Notes under the pieces: generated by a model
Seen by the model: only the letters and a program-made list of their open reading frames with translations
Database searches by the model: none
What the model was told of the DNA's origin: nothing
Shown: piece by piece, positions 1 to 8,726 of the stretch
Numbering within the stretch: position 1 is the first letter of the stretch
How the letters are laid out: each line of letters opens with the position of its first letter
Position numbers and translations under genes: made by a program
NCBI RefSeq assembly: GCF_015710975.1
Contig: NZ_CP049783.1
Coordinates: 2,823,501-2,887,500 of the forward strand
From: Paenibacillus polymyxa
GTDB lineage: Bacteria > Bacillota > Bacilli > Paenibacillales > Paenibacillaceae
DNA: 64,000 nucleotides
Direction of reading: 5' to 3'

Positions 1-199
1 GGAGGCCGACCAGCTGTCCGTTGCATTCAATAACAATAGGACCGCCCAATAGACTGATTTTTTTTAAGCGTATGATGGAGCCTTCGTTGATGCCCATGTC
101 TGTTAAGCGTCGGCGCAATGAGGGGTGAAGAGGGGCAAGAGATTGCAAACGCACAGTTTGGCCTAATGGCGTACGAAGGAGCGAGATACATTCTGGCAT
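1..199 (-). CDS. feoA: FeoA-like iron transport protein (3' end outside window)
   Basis: Reading the minus strand from the ATG at 199 gives a protein beginning MPECISLLRTPLGQ, followed by the small SH3-like FeoA core (LRRRLTDMGINEGS, then ISLLGGPIVIECNG). FeoA is a cytosolic accessory protein of the FeoB ferrous iron channel. The gene runs off the left edge after about 66 codons; FeoA proteins are usually 70-85 residues, so only the tail is missing, and feoB would be expected just outside the window. A Fur box lies about 25 bp upstream, which fits iron-repressed expression. The family assignment rests on the DMGxxxG and LGGPI signature. Confidence 0.82.
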   Translation of the reverse strand, partial: MPECISLLRTPLGQTVRLQSLAPLHPSLRRRLTDMGINEGSIIRLKKISLLGGPIVIECNGQLVGL

Positions 200-224
200 G
201 GTGCTCAGCCTTTCTGATCTAGAA

Positions 225-239
225 TGAGAATCAATATCA
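225..239. promoter_or_regulatory. Fur box upstream of feoA
   Basis: TGAGAATCAATATCA matches the 7-1-7 Fur consensus TGATAATNATTATCA at 12 of the 14 fixed positions. It lies 26 bp upstream of the feoA start, where bound Fur-Fe(II) would block transcription. Confidence 0.75.
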
Positions 240-479
240 TTTACTTCCGATGCCAGTACCATATCATGAGGAGTACTAGATTGCTGTGATAAAATTCTCT
301 GCGAACGACATGTTTGCCTAAGGTCCCAACTGTTATATAGCAGAGCATGGTGTCACAACCTGCCTTTAAATGCACTCTTACTCGCCTGCAACCGACAAAA
401 CTAGAGCGTTTGGGGCAACTGTTTTTATGGTAAGATAGAGCTGTTTACAACTATGCTAAGAAGGGCAGGAACGCTCTGT

Positions 480-1607
480 ATGAACAGAAAAATCGGGGTT
501 AGGCTTGTAAAATGTCTGGTTGCAGGTGCGGCGCTGGCTGTGTTGCTGCCGCAGGCTGTAGAGTGGGGCAGCAATGTGTATGCGTCGTCGGTCAAGCCGA
601 CTTCCTCCGTATCCTCGCAGCAGCTTCAGAACAAGCTTTTACAGGCAATGGCTACGCGGAGTGAAACGCTGACCTTTACATATCAAGGGCGAGTGAACGG
701 TCTCAAGCAGCAGCTACAGACAGCCATCCAACAGGCGATGGAGAGCGATCCGTATGTGAATTATACGATCAAAAGCTACGCATTCAGCTATACAGGCACA
801 ACCACCTCCGCCCAGGTTACGATTCGTTTAAGCTACCGGGAGACGAAGGAACAGACGGCATATGTGGATAGCACAGTTCAAGCTGTGTTGGGGGATATCA
901 TTACGAAGGGAATGACGGATCACGAAAAGGTGAAGGCCATTCATGATTGGATCGTCGTTCGCCTGAAGTATGATGAAGCACAGCAAAAGTACACAGCCTA
1001 CGATGGCCTGAAAACGGGCAGCACAGTGTGTCAGGGTTATTCGCTGTTGGCCTATAAAATGCTCGAACGAGCAGGGATTACGAATCGGATTGTGGAGGGT
1101 AGAGCAGGGGGACAGCTGCATGCATGGAATCTTGTTTTATTAGATGGCCGATGGTATCACATGGATACGACATGGGATGACCCGACCCCCGATCGCGCGA
1201 ACGAGGTAAGCACTTCATATTATCTGCTGACGGATTCAGAAATGCGGCGGGATCACTCATGGGTGAAACAATACCCTCAGGCGAATACATCGTATCGGGA
1301 AACCTTATCGGCATTGATAGCTACTGGAGGATCAAAGGCTACCGTGTATCAAAAACTGTACAATAACCTGGAATATCCATTGCAAGACGGCAAGGGGCTG
1401 GTCAAATCATCCGCCGATATCAAGGAGCAGGTTCATAAGGTGATAAATAAGGGAGGAACGTCACTTACCTTCGGCTATCAGGGGACGGAACGAAGTCTCA
1501 AGGAAGATTTGCAATCCTTATATCAACTTGGCTTGAAGTCCATTTCCTATCAGATTACGGATCTTGGAAGTACCGGCAATCTTCGTGTAACCCTAAAATG
1601 GGCCTGA
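480..1607 (+). CDS. Secreted transglutaminase-like protein
   Basis: This exported protein has a signal peptide (MNRKIGVRLVKCLVAG to YASS) and a central transglutaminase/cysteine-protease-like core. The Cys-His-Asp triad is visible: Cys184 in STVCQGYS, His214 in LHAWN and Asp229 in YHMDTTWDD. Such domains act as amidases, proteases or crosslinkers at the cell surface; the substrate cannot be told. The core is flanked by two copies of a module of about 65 residues (TLTFTYQGRVNGLKQQL near residues 60-120 and SLTFGYQGTERSLKEDL near the C-terminus). An in-frame ATG at 453 exists, but the ATG at 480 gives a normal signal peptide and follows an AAGGGCAGGA stretch. The gene stands alone, 48 bp before an MFS gene on the same strand. 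Confidence 0.8.
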   Translation: MNRKIGVRLVKCLVAGAALAVLLPQAVEWGSNVYASSVKPTSSVSSQQLQNKLLQAMATRSETLTFTYQGRVNGLKQQLQTAIQQAMESDPYVNYTIKSYAFSYTGTTTSAQVTIRLSYRETKEQTAYVDSTVQAVLGDIITKGMTDHEKVKAIHDWIVVRLKYDEAQQKYTAYDGLKTGSTVCQGYSLLAYKMLERAGITNRIVEGRAGGQLHAWNLVLLDGRWYHMDTTWDDPTPDRANEVSTSYYLLTDSEMRRDHSWVKQYPQANTSYRETLSALIATGGSKATVYQKLYNNLEYPLQDGKGLVKSSADIKEQVHKVINKGGTSLTFGYQGTERSLKEDLQSLYQLGLKSISYQITDLGSTGNLRVTLKWA

Positions 1608-1655
1608 TGATTTTGCTGTAAAAAGCTACATTAACAAAGGAGTATTCTAATTTAT

Positions 1656-3032
1656 ATGCACAAGCGTTCCTTTACCTATTTGCTTGGCACGCAGACGCTG
1701 TCCAATGCGGCCGACATTCTTTATATTATGGCACTTGTGTCTCTGGTTTTTCATGAAACAGACTCGATCTTCTCTTCGGTGCTCGTTCCGTTGCTGCGAA
1801 TGGGTGCACAGATGATCAGCGGCTTTTTGGCACCGCTCATTTTGGCCCGGTTCCAGCTTCCATTTATTTTATTCGTTTCCCAGTTCGGACAACTGGCCTT
1901 CTTCGCTGTACTGCTGGGCCACTTGTGGTCAGCGGGCACGGAGCCCGTATGGGTGATTGTGTTTGCGTTGGTGACAGCCATGTCCTTTCTGGACGGCTGG
2001 ACTACACCTGCGCGCAATGCGCTGATTCCCCGCCTTGCTTCTGGGGAAGGGCTCATGCGGGCAAACAGTCTGGTATCGGTCAGCGATCAGACGGTGCAAT
2101 TAGCGGGGTGGGGGCTTAGTGGTGTGCTCGTAGCTATGCTGGGCTCGGAAAAAACATTGCTGGTGGCTGGCGGTCTGTATATGATAGCGCTGATCTTCAC
2201 CAGCTTGATTCGAGATCCCCTAGAACGCAAAGCCCATTATTTGCTTCAGCCTGGAACAAGGGTGCAAAATGGAGATGTCTCAGCTTATGAGGCTGTAACC
2301 GAGCCGGGACAAGGGCACCATGACTTGCCTCCCGCACAGTTGGAAGATAAGCTGTATGGTCCGGAATCAGAGAGTCTGTCGGTGCCTCCTAAACGTAAAA
2401 AGGAAATACTGCGAGAAGGTTGGAGTCTCATCGGAGCCAGTCGCAGACTGAAGGCTCTTATTTTTATGGATATGATTGACCTGCTGGGGGGATCGGTTTG
2501 GGTAGGCGCGTTCACGCTTGCCTTCGCTCAGCAGGTCTTGCACAAGAGCGAGGCATGGTGGGGATACATCAATGCCGCGTATTTTGCAGGGGCGATTGGC
2601 GGTGGCATCGTAGTCCTTGCCTGCGTCAAGCTGTTGCAGCGCAGACTGCTGCCCGCCATGCTAGCAGGAATGGCAGGCTATGGACTGCTGACAGCTTGGT
2701 ACGCACTGAACACATTACCGCCACTAACGCTGCTTATCGTGCTGTTGATGGGGCTACCTGCGGAAATGTCGGTCGTCTCCCGCCGCACGATGATGCAAAT
2801 GAGTGTGTCGGTACATGATTTGCCTAAGGTGCTGTCCGCCCAGGCTACGCTGACAAGCCTGACGTTTTGTATTTCGCTGCTTTTAATGGGCTGGATTGCA
2901 GATCATCTGGGTATCGTTAATTTGTACTTGTTTTCTGCGGTGTTGACGCTGATTGCTGTCATATACGGTATTTTTAGTCGTCGTGCCTTATCTATGACTT
3001 TATCAGCTGAAGTAGCTGCTTCTTCCAAATAA
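1656..3032 (+). CDS. MFS transporter
   Basis: A 458-residue polytopic membrane protein of the major facilitator superfamily. The N-terminal half (about residues 1-190) and C-terminal half (about 265-450) each contain several hydrophobic helices. They are joined by a long charged cytoplasmic loop of about 70 residues (near 185-262). The overall look is that of the EntS/MefA-like group of proton-coupled exporters, but the substrate is not readable. AAAGGAG lies before the ATG. The gene ends at the large inverted repeat shared with the convergent lysP. Confidence 0.75.
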   Translation: MHKRSFTYLLGTQTLSNAADILYIMALVSLVFHETDSIFSSVLVPLLRMGAQMISGFLAPLILARFQLPFILFVSQFGQLAFFAVLLGHLWSAGTEPVWVIVFALVTAMSFLDGWTTPARNALIPRLASGEGLMRANSLVSVSDQTVQLAGWGLSGVLVAMLGSEKTLLVAGGLYMIALIFTSLIRDPLERKAHYLLQPGTRVQNGDVSAYEAVTEPGQGHHDLPPAQLEDKLYGPESESLSVPPKRKKEILREGWSLIGASRRLKALIFMDMIDLLGGSVWVGAFTLAFAQQVLHKSEAWWGYINAAYFAGAIGGGIVVLACVKLLQRRLLPAMLAGMAGYGLLTAWYALNTLPPLTLLIVLLMGLPAEMSVVSRRTMMQMSVSVHDLPKVLSAQATLTSLTFCISLLLMGWIADHLGIVNLYLFSAVLTLIAVIYGIFSRRALSMTLSAEVAASSK

Positions 3033-3036
3033 ACAG

Positions 3037-3136
3037 AAAAAGCCCGTCTCCGGGCATATACAGGGGAACATGCGGATAACGGTCTTGGGACCAGGTGTAT
3101 CGGCGTGTTTCCCTGATATGTGGAGACGGGCTTTTT
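3037..3136. terminator. Long bidirectional terminator or composite palindrome
   Basis: Perfect 15-bp arms (AAAAAGCCCGTCTCC at 3037-3051 and its complement at 3122-3136) enclose 70 nt. These fold further: CATAT/ATATG, CAGGGGAACA with TGTTTCCCTG, and GGTC-TTGG-GACC at the tip. A-tracts and T-tracts at the ends allow termination on both strands between the convergent MFS gene and lysP. Confidence 0.8.
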
Positions 3137-3154
3137 ATCACACACGGTATTCTA

Positions 3155-4621
3155 TTATTTATCCGAAGGCGGATTTGAACTCAAATCACATTCTTTTAGC
3201 GGAACGATTTTAGTACGTTTGATCCATTTGTAGCCAAGCCACAGCAGAAGGAACAGTGGTACACTCATGTACGTAGCGATCATCGTTTTCCAGTCAATCT
3301 CCTGTCCGGTGAAGGCATCCGTCCCTTGCCCGATAATGACAATGATACATAGAGCAAAGGCGAACAACGGTCCAAACGGGAACCAGCGGGCTTTGTATGG
3401 AAGCTCACTCAGACTGTGACCCTGTGCAGTAAAGGCACGGCGGAAACGATAGTGGCTGACTGCAATCCCAACCCACGTAATAAATCCGCACATTCCCGAG
3501 GCATTGAGTAGCCAGTTATAGACTACACCGTCTCCATACAGGGAGGCGAGAAAAGCCAGCATACCAACAGCAGTCGTAATCAGAAGTGCATTCATAGGAA
3601 TGCCGCGTCGATTGATACGCCCAAGGAAACGGGGGGCTTTACCTTCCCGCGCCAAAGCGTACAGTACCCGAGTCGCTGCATACATACCCGAGTTGCCTGC
3701 CGACAATACGGAAGTCAAAATAACGGCGTTCATGACTGAGGCAGCAATGGCAAGCCCCGCTTTTTCAAATACGAGCGTGAACGGACTGACTCCGATATCA
3801 CTGATATCTCCTCGCAACAGATTCGGATTCGTATACGGAATGATCAAACCAATAACGAGAATCGCGAGAATATAAAAGAACAAGATACGCCAGAAGATTT
3901 GACGGATGGCACGTGGCACATTGTCACGCGGATTTTCGCTCTCGCCTGCGGCTACCCCAATCAGCTCGGTTCCCTGAAAGGAAAAGCCCGCAGCCATAAA
4001 TACGCCCAATACAGCGAAGAATCCACCATGGAACGGGGCATCTCCTACCGTGAAGTTGGCAAATCCTACCGCAGGACCACCCATGATGCCGAAAATCATC
4101 AGCACCCCTACGGCCAAAAAGATGATTACAGTCACAATTTTAATCATCGCGAACCAGTATTCGGACTCACCGTAGCCTTTGACCGTCAACGCGTTCAGCA
4201 AGAAGATTATGGCCAAGAATAACAGACTCCACCAGGCAGAGTGACTTTCTGGAAACCAGTATTTGATGAGCACGGTCGCTGCTGCCAATTCGGCAGCAAT
4301 CGTTACTGCCCAGTTGTACCAGAAGTTCCAGCCCATGGCAAAACCAAAAGCCGGATCGACGAAGCGACCTGCATAGGTATTAAAAGAGCCGGATTCAGGC
4401 ATAAACGTAGCCAACTCACCGAGGCTGGTCATTAAGAAGTAGACCATAAGGCCAACTGCTGCATAAGCCAGCAGGGCACCGCCAGGTCCAGCTTCGGCGA
4501 CCGCGCCTCCACTGGCGAGGAATAGCCCTGTTCCGATCGAGCCGCCGAGGGCGATCATCGTCATATGGCGGGCTTTGAGACTTTTACGCAAGGTTGCGTC
4601 AGATGTTGCTTTGTGTTGCAC
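3155..4621 (-). CDS. lysP: Lysine-specific permease LysP
   Basis: An APC-family amino acid/proton symporter of 488 residues with about 12 membrane helices. Long stretches resemble E. coli LysP (LKARHMTMIALGGSIGTGLF, MTSLGELATFMP, FSFQGTELIGVAAGESE, VMNAVILTSVLSAGNSGMYA). The function is lysine import. The start is taken as the GTG at 4621 because AAGGAG lies nine nucleotides before it; an upstream in-frame ATG (4654) has no ribosome site. A lysine riboswitch and an intrinsic terminator precede the gene, which strongly supports the substrate assignment. Confidence 0.92.
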   Translation of the reverse strand: MQHKATSDATLRKSLKARHMTMIALGGSIGTGLFLASGGAVAEAGPGGALLAYAAVGLMVYFLMTSLGELATFMPESGSFNTYAGRFVDPAFGFAMGWNFWYNWAVTIAAELAAATVLIKYWFPESHSAWWSLLFLAIIFLLNALTVKGYGESEYWFAMIKIVTVIIFLAVGVLMIFGIMGGPAVGFANFTVGDAPFHGGFFAVLGVFMAAGFSFQGTELIGVAAGESENPRDNVPRAIRQIFWRILFFYILAILVIGLIIPYTNPNLLRGDISDIGVSPFTLVFEKAGLAIAASVMNAVILTSVLSAGNSGMYAATRVLYALAREGKAPRFLGRINRRGIPMNALLITTAVGMLAFLASLYGDGVVYNWLLNASGMCGFITWVGIAVSHYRFRRAFTAQGHSLSELPYKARWFPFGPLFAFALCIIVIIGQGTDAFTGQEIDWKTMIATYMSVPLFLLLWLGYKWIKRTKIVPLKECDLSSNPPSDK

Positions 4622-4693
4622 GTTCAAACACTCCTTCATGAAATTGTATTTCATGTCAGGGCAAGAGCCAGAAGGAGGGGGAGTATATAAATC

Positions 4694-4724
4694 AAAAGAC
4701 CGCAGGGAATACGCCTGCGGTCTT
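4694..4724 (-). terminator. Intrinsic terminator of the lysine riboswitch
   Basis: On the minus strand, AAGACCGCAGG, a short loop and CCTGCGGTCTTTT form an 11-bp GC-rich hairpin followed by a T-run. It lies between the riboswitch aptamer and lysP, as expected for lysine-induced premature termination. Confidence 0.88.
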
Positions 4725-4784
4725 GTCTATGCATTCCGCACCATACCTTCTTCTATAACAAGATAGCTCAACACACGTGTCTGT

Positions 4785-4960
4785 GTTAGGACATCGCGTG
4801 ACAGTTCTGCTCCTTTCGGTTAGCAGCCCCAGCATACGGAGTATTTACAAAGAGTCAGCTCCGCATACTTCGGCGGGTGTACCTTTCTACTGGAATCTCA
4901 GACGGCTCTTGGCGTCTCCTCCAGTGTACTGATTACATCCGCGACCTCTACCTCATCATA
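4785..4960 (-). promoter_or_regulatory. Lysine riboswitch (L box)
   Basis: The minus strand carries the L-box signatures in order: AGAGGTCGCG, AGTA, GCCGAAG, GCTGGG and CTGTCA, with paired segments between them (TATGCGGAG with CTCCGTATG, and CTGCTAACCGAAAGGAGCAG). This is the conserved five-helix aptamer that binds lysine. Limits are approximate because the P1 arms were not resolved. It controls lysP through the terminator immediately downstream. Confidence 0.9.
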
Positions 4961-5011
4961 AAACAGGTTGATGAGGTGTATGACATGATATTATATTGTA
5001 TAGCGAACTAC

Positions 5012-5041
5012 AGTATATCGTACCTGTACACCTTCTGACAA
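5012..5041 (-). promoter_or_regulatory. SigA-type promoter of the lysP leader
   Basis: On the minus strand TTGTCA, an 18-nt spacer and TATACT lie about 50 nt upstream of the riboswitch aptamer. Confidence 0.55.
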
Positions 5042-5079
5042 TCGACAATTTTTTGAAAATCCACTTATCGATTCTTAAA

Positions 5080-6213
5080 TCAGGAGTTCCGTTTGGCCAT
5101 CTGCTGCCAAACCGTACCTGCGGCTTGCTCGCCTGATTCGATGCGCTCCAGCGCCATTTTAGCTTGTAGACTGACCTCGAATTCGGGGTCATCGACGGCC
5201 TTCTCCAGCGCATCACGCGCATCCTCGGTTCCAACCTCGTATAGAAAACGGGCTGCACGCCAGCGAACCAGCTTGCTGCTGTCCGATAGGGCTCCGATCA
5301 TAGCACTGGTAGCGACGGGATCGCCAATGTCCGACAACGTGTCGCCAGCAGTGCGGCGTACTGCCGCTGAAGGATCGCGCAGCGCCTCGAACAGCAGTTC
5401 CATCGCCTCCGGTGTACGAATATCGCCCAGATAGACGACTCCCAGCCGCCGCAGCTGCATTTTGTCGTCATGCAGCGCTTGCCGGATCAGCGGCAAATGC
5501 TCGGGCGTCGGCTCCAGCCGATCCAGTGCAGCGTAGCGTGTGCGCCAGTCCTCGTGTTGCAGGGCCTGCTTCAGCTCGGCATCGCTCCACTCGCGGCGTT
5601 CCTCCACGAATTCGCTGTTGTCCGCGCCGTGGGCAATCGCCTGCTGGATAATTTGTTCCAGCCGATCCTGCGGAAAGGCTGCCTCCAATTCCTGCTCAAC
5701 CTCGCGAGCAATATCCGGCAGTTCACCGTAGCGGACGCCGTAATCACTCAGCTTACGTTCTTTGATCAGCGTTGCACTCGCTACGCGGGTAACGGCTTGC
5801 ACGAAGCGGTCGGACAAGGAAATTCGTTCCTCCTGCTGACCCGCTTTAACTCGAATTTGCATGGGAAGGCCGCGAAAAAATTGTACAAAAACCTGTGCTT
5901 CACCAAACGCTTCCCCAGAGGTTTCCTCTGGTAAATCCCAATTAGCGTCAGCACCTTCCTCGCCTAGCTGATCCCGGACCTGACCCAGAATAGTAGACCA
6001 ATCGGCATTTCCTTTACGGTCAAGGGCTACAAAATCAGTCGTGTGAAACACGCTTTTGACCCCTTCAATGGCCAGCATACGCCGGATAAATGGGGGAGCC
6101 GAACGCTCATTGTCCCGTGTATATGTTCTGCGGATACCCGCTTCCAGCCGCTCATCCAGATGCAGCATCATGGTGTTCGGACTGGGAGTTGGCTCGATAG
6201 ATGTTATCTTCAT
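5080..6213 (-). CDS. cvfC: CvfC-like protein with Nfu-N-like and HEAT repeat domains
   Basis: The N-terminus (MKITSIEPTPSPNTMMLHL, then FIRRMLAIEGVKSVFHTTDF) resembles the Nfu/NifU N-terminal scaffold fold found in conserved virulence factor C of Staphylococcus aureus. The C-terminal half contains HEAT/PBS-lyase type repeats (DDKMQLRRLGVVYLGDI, DPSAAVRRTAGDTLSDI, DSSKLVRWRAARFLYEV, DPEFEVSLQAKMALERI). CvfC affects virulence gene expression in staphylococci; the molecular role is unclear, and repeats like these usually mediate protein contacts. The ATG at 6213 is preferred because AGGAGG lies 12 nt before it; the longer open frame has no such site. Confidence 0.82.
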   Translation of the reverse strand: MKITSIEPTPSPNTMMLHLDERLEAGIRRTYTRDNERSAPPFIRRMLAIEGVKSVFHTTDFVALDRKGNADWSTILGQVRDQLGEEGADANWDLPEETSGEAFGEAQVFVQFFRGLPMQIRVKAGQQEERISLSDRFVQAVTRVASATLIKERKLSDYGVRYGELPDIAREVEQELEAAFPQDRLEQIIQQAIAHGADNSEFVEERREWSDAELKQALQHEDWRTRYAALDRLEPTPEHLPLIRQALHDDKMQLRRLGVVYLGDIRTPEAMELLFEALRDPSAAVRRTAGDTLSDIGDPVATSAMIGALSDSSKLVRWRAARFLYEVGTEDARDALEKAVDDPEFEVSLQAKMALERIESGEQAAGTVWQQMAKRNS

Positions 6214-6490
6214 AGCTCGGTACAGCCTCCTGTTCAAAAGTTCTCCATATATCATATATAGCTTATCTGTATTGTACCTCATTCTGCGTAGGTCTCCAAA
6301 GAGGGGGTTTTCGTTTATAGAGAAAACACAATGACATATATCACATGATTTAGATGAGTATACCTGTTAAATAGGAGTATTTCATAGGTTTTATTCTAGA
6401 AATCCGGGGGCGGTGGCGGTGGGAAGTACCATCCGACTGCGCAGTGGCACTATAGGTAACTTTTAAGTTCGGTTTTAGTCTGATGTTGTA

Positions 6491-7723
6491 TTATGCATCC
6501 CGCTTCAGTGGAACGTTTTGACGGCGGCGAATGAGCAGGGAGGCGATAAGTCCCACAGACAGAACAGCCGCCAGCAGCATAAATGTAGTCATCTGATTGC
6601 CGCCATTCCCCATCAAACGAATGGAAAGCATAGGGGCTATACTCGTACCGGCAAACAGGATGAAGGTATATAGTGAGACCGCTATAGCCCTTGCTGCCCC
6701 GCCGAGCTGACCAACTATTGTAATGAGTGAAGGGACACTTAGGGCAATGCCGCTGACAAAACATACACTTAATACCACGATAGCTATTAGAGAATGTGTC
6801 ATTCCCATCAGCGCCAAACTAAGGATGGAAAGAAGAAGAGCTGTACGTAATACAAGGTGTACATCGAATTTCAGGGCCAATTTTCCGGCGAAGGGTGAGA
6901 GAAGCATGCCGATGATGCCAGCCGACCTGACATATAGCATCTGTCTACTATTGAGGCCAAATTCGGGATTGCCAAGGTAGCTTCCCAAAACCGTATACAT
7001 GCTCACAAATGACATCAGAAGAACAAAAGCAATCGTGTAGCTTAACCATAAAGGATACGAACGCAGAACGGTCCCCAACTGACCGAAGGCTGCCCAAATG
7101 CGAACCCCTCGTTGCGGGGAGGGAGCTTTAGGCAGGAAAAAAAGAACGATCAGGAAGGTGATTGCGTACAAAACACCTAGCATTCCAAATACCATATTCC
7201 ATCCGATTTGTTCGCTGATGATAATACTAAATACCTGTCCGGCAATACCTGCCACTAGAAAACCGGTGCTGATAAAGCCGATGGCTGTTACCCGTTTTTC
7301 GGTTGGAAACATATCTACGGCGTATGCGAGAGCAACGGGGGAAAAGGTGGCTGCCGCCAAGCCCTGAAGTAAGCGCAGTGCAACTAATACAGAATACTGA
7401 CTGGTTAAACTGAGGGAGAACGAAAGGATCGTCAATGCGAGCAATCCAGCGACGATAATCTGCTTGCGTCCAAAGCGATCAGACAATCCTCCATAAATAA
7501 GACATCCCGCCGCAAAGCCTAAGGAAAAGATACTTCCCGGCAGAGCTGCTTCAGCTAGCGTTTTTCCAAATACTTTAGCAAAGAGAGGGACCAAAGGGAT
7601 CGTCACATACAGGCTGGACATGACGACAACCGCTGACCAGCATAGGATTACGGTCATCCATGCATAAGGGAGAGCAACATTTTCCTTCTGGATAACGGTA
7701 TCGTTTGTTCGTAGTTTACTCAT
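6491..7723 (-). CDS. MFS drug-type exporter under MarR control
   Basis: A 410-residue MFS protein with twelve predicted helices and the DHA-type motif A (GGLSDRFGRKQI near residue 80). It resembles the YnfM/Bcr-like exporters. AAGGAGT lies before the start; TTG at 7726 is possible, but the adjacent ATG has better spacing. It lies 89 bp downstream of a marR gene on the same strand, and a 20-bp sequence identical to the one before marR occurs in the gap. The likely role is efflux of a compound sensed by the MarR regulator. Confidence 0.82.
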   Translation of the reverse strand: MSKLRTNDTVIQKENVALPYAWMTVILCWSAVVVMSSLYVTIPLVPLFAKVFGKTLAEAALPGSIFSLGFAAGCLIYGGLSDRFGRKQIIVAGLLALTILSFSLSLTSQYSVLVALRLLQGLAAATFSPVALAYAVDMFPTEKRVTAIGFISTGFLVAGIAGQVFSIIISEQIGWNMVFGMLGVLYAITFLIVLFFLPKAPSPQRGVRIWAAFGQLGTVLRSYPLWLSYTIAFVLLMSFVSMYTVLGSYLGNPEFGLNSRQMLYVRSAGIIGMLLSPFAGKLALKFDVHLVLRTALLLSILSLALMGMTHSLIAIVVLSVCFVSGIALSVPSLITIVGQLGGAARAIAVSLYTFILFAGTSIAPMLSIRLMGNGGNQMTTFMLLAAVLSVGLIASLLIRRRQNVPLKRDA

Positions 7724-7781
7724 CAATAGAACACTCCTTCATCATCAAATAAGTAATTTGAAATACAAACAATTAAATATA

Positions 7782-7801
7782 TTAGATAACCTAATTATAT
7801 G
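7782..7801. promoter_or_regulatory. Putative MarR operator before the MFS gene
   Basis: TTAGATAACCTAATTATATG contains the near-palindrome TTAG-ATAAC-CTAA. The same 20 bp occurs, inverted, upstream of marR. Confidence 0.65.
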
Positions 7802-7812
7802 TTCAAAAAAAA

Positions 7813-8367
7813 TTACCTGCCCACCCCCAGTTTGTTTTCCATATGATGATGGATTTTTTCTATAATCCGCGAAAAAATGATCTGTTCCTCGGGCTCCAAA
7901 ATACTCGCTAGGGAAGCACAGGAAGACCAAAATACAGGGAGCACTTGCTGTACAAGGTGAGAACCCGCTTCTGTAATGCGTACATGAATTTTGCGCCGAT
8001 CTGTAGAACTATGTTCTCTGATAATCCAGCCTCGTTGCTCTGTCCAATCCAGGAGGGATGTTACAGATGCACGTCGGATGCCTAGACGGTCAGCAATCAT
8101 AGAGGGGCTCATCTGAGCCTGGGATTGGTGCAATGTCAATAGCAACAATAAATCTAGCTTACTCTCTGTCAGGCCGTAAGCAGCTAGATCCAAATCTACC
8201 GCGTCGAGCACATTATCACCTGTCCATAGCAAGAAGAGACCAATACGGGCAAGTCGCCGGTCTGTTTCTGCAAGGGCAGTTTGATCCATTAACTTTAGAT
8301 AAGGTTCTGGGCCCAGACGAGGAAGAGATTGCTGGATGAAGTCCCGCTTACTTTGTTTTGGCGGCAT
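7813..8367 (-). CDS. MarR family transcriptional regulator
   Basis: A 184-residue protein with the MarR winged-helix layout: a dimerisation helix, then the recognition region MIADRLGIRRASVTSLLDWT and the wing DRRKIHVRITEAG. MarR proteins repress efflux or stress genes and are released by small ligands or oxidation. Its operators (one before itself, one before the MFS gene) are visible as 20-bp repeats. The N-terminal extension of about 40 residues is longer than in the shortest MarR proteins. AAGAGTG precedes the ATG. Confidence 0.88.
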   Translation of the reverse strand: MPPKQSKRDFIQQSLPRLGPEPYLKLMDQTALAETDRRLARIGLFLLWTGDNVLDAVDLDLAAYGLTESKLDLLLLLTLHQSQAQMSPSMIADRLGIRRASVTSLLDWTEQRGWIIREHSSTDRRKIHVRITEAGSHLVQQVLPVFWSSCASLASILEPEEQIIFSRIIEKIHHHMENKLGVGR

Positions 8368-8381
8368 AAGTTCACTCTTTT

Positions 8382-8401
8382 CATATAATTAGGTTATCTA
8401 A
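8382..8401. promoter_or_regulatory. Putative MarR operator before marR
   Basis: An exact inverted copy of the 20 bp at 7782-7801, 15 bp upstream of the marR start codon. It suggests autoregulation together with control of the MFS gene. Confidence 0.68.
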
Positions 8402-8558
8402 CTATTTATCAATATAACGTATTGTCATGAATAAAACAATATCTAGAAAGAAATACTGCTACATTCAATACAGAAGCAGGGTTAAAAATCAGCTGAATGA
8501 ACCAAACTGTAAATAGGTTACCAAAATGCCCCAAAAGATAAGTGAAGGAGGCGTTCCT

Positions 8559-8660
8559 ATGTTCCGCAAGCAGGAAAGAACGCTCATTATTGTATGTATA
8601 GTAATTGCGGCCATTATGCTATATGCCGTAATTAAAAGCATAGCTCGCTTGACTCCCTAG
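8559..8660 (+). CDS. 33-residue single-helix membrane peptide upstream of cydA
   Basis: A short frame starts with ATG after a strong AAGGAGGCGTTCCT ribosome site and encodes MFRKQERTLIIV continuing to SIARLTP. It has a basic N-terminus, one hydrophobic helix (about residues 8-26) and a basic tail. No family is recognised. It lies 66 bp before cydA on the same strand and could be an accessory peptide of the oxidase, but this is inference from position and topology only. The strong Shine-Dalgarno site is the main evidence that it is translated. Confidence 0.6.
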   Translation: MFRKQERTLIIVCIVIAAIMLYAVIKSIARLTP

Positions 8661-8726
8661 TTGGTAATCATGAGTGAATTCGAAGTTTTCCCTATTAAAA
8701 ATGTGAAATGAAGGAGTGAAACCCAT

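Noticed and set aside
5412..5934. Plus-strand frames of up to 154 codons opposite cvfC
   Set aside because: They lie entirely opposite a well-supported gene with HEAT repeats and have no ribosome site or recognisable protein.
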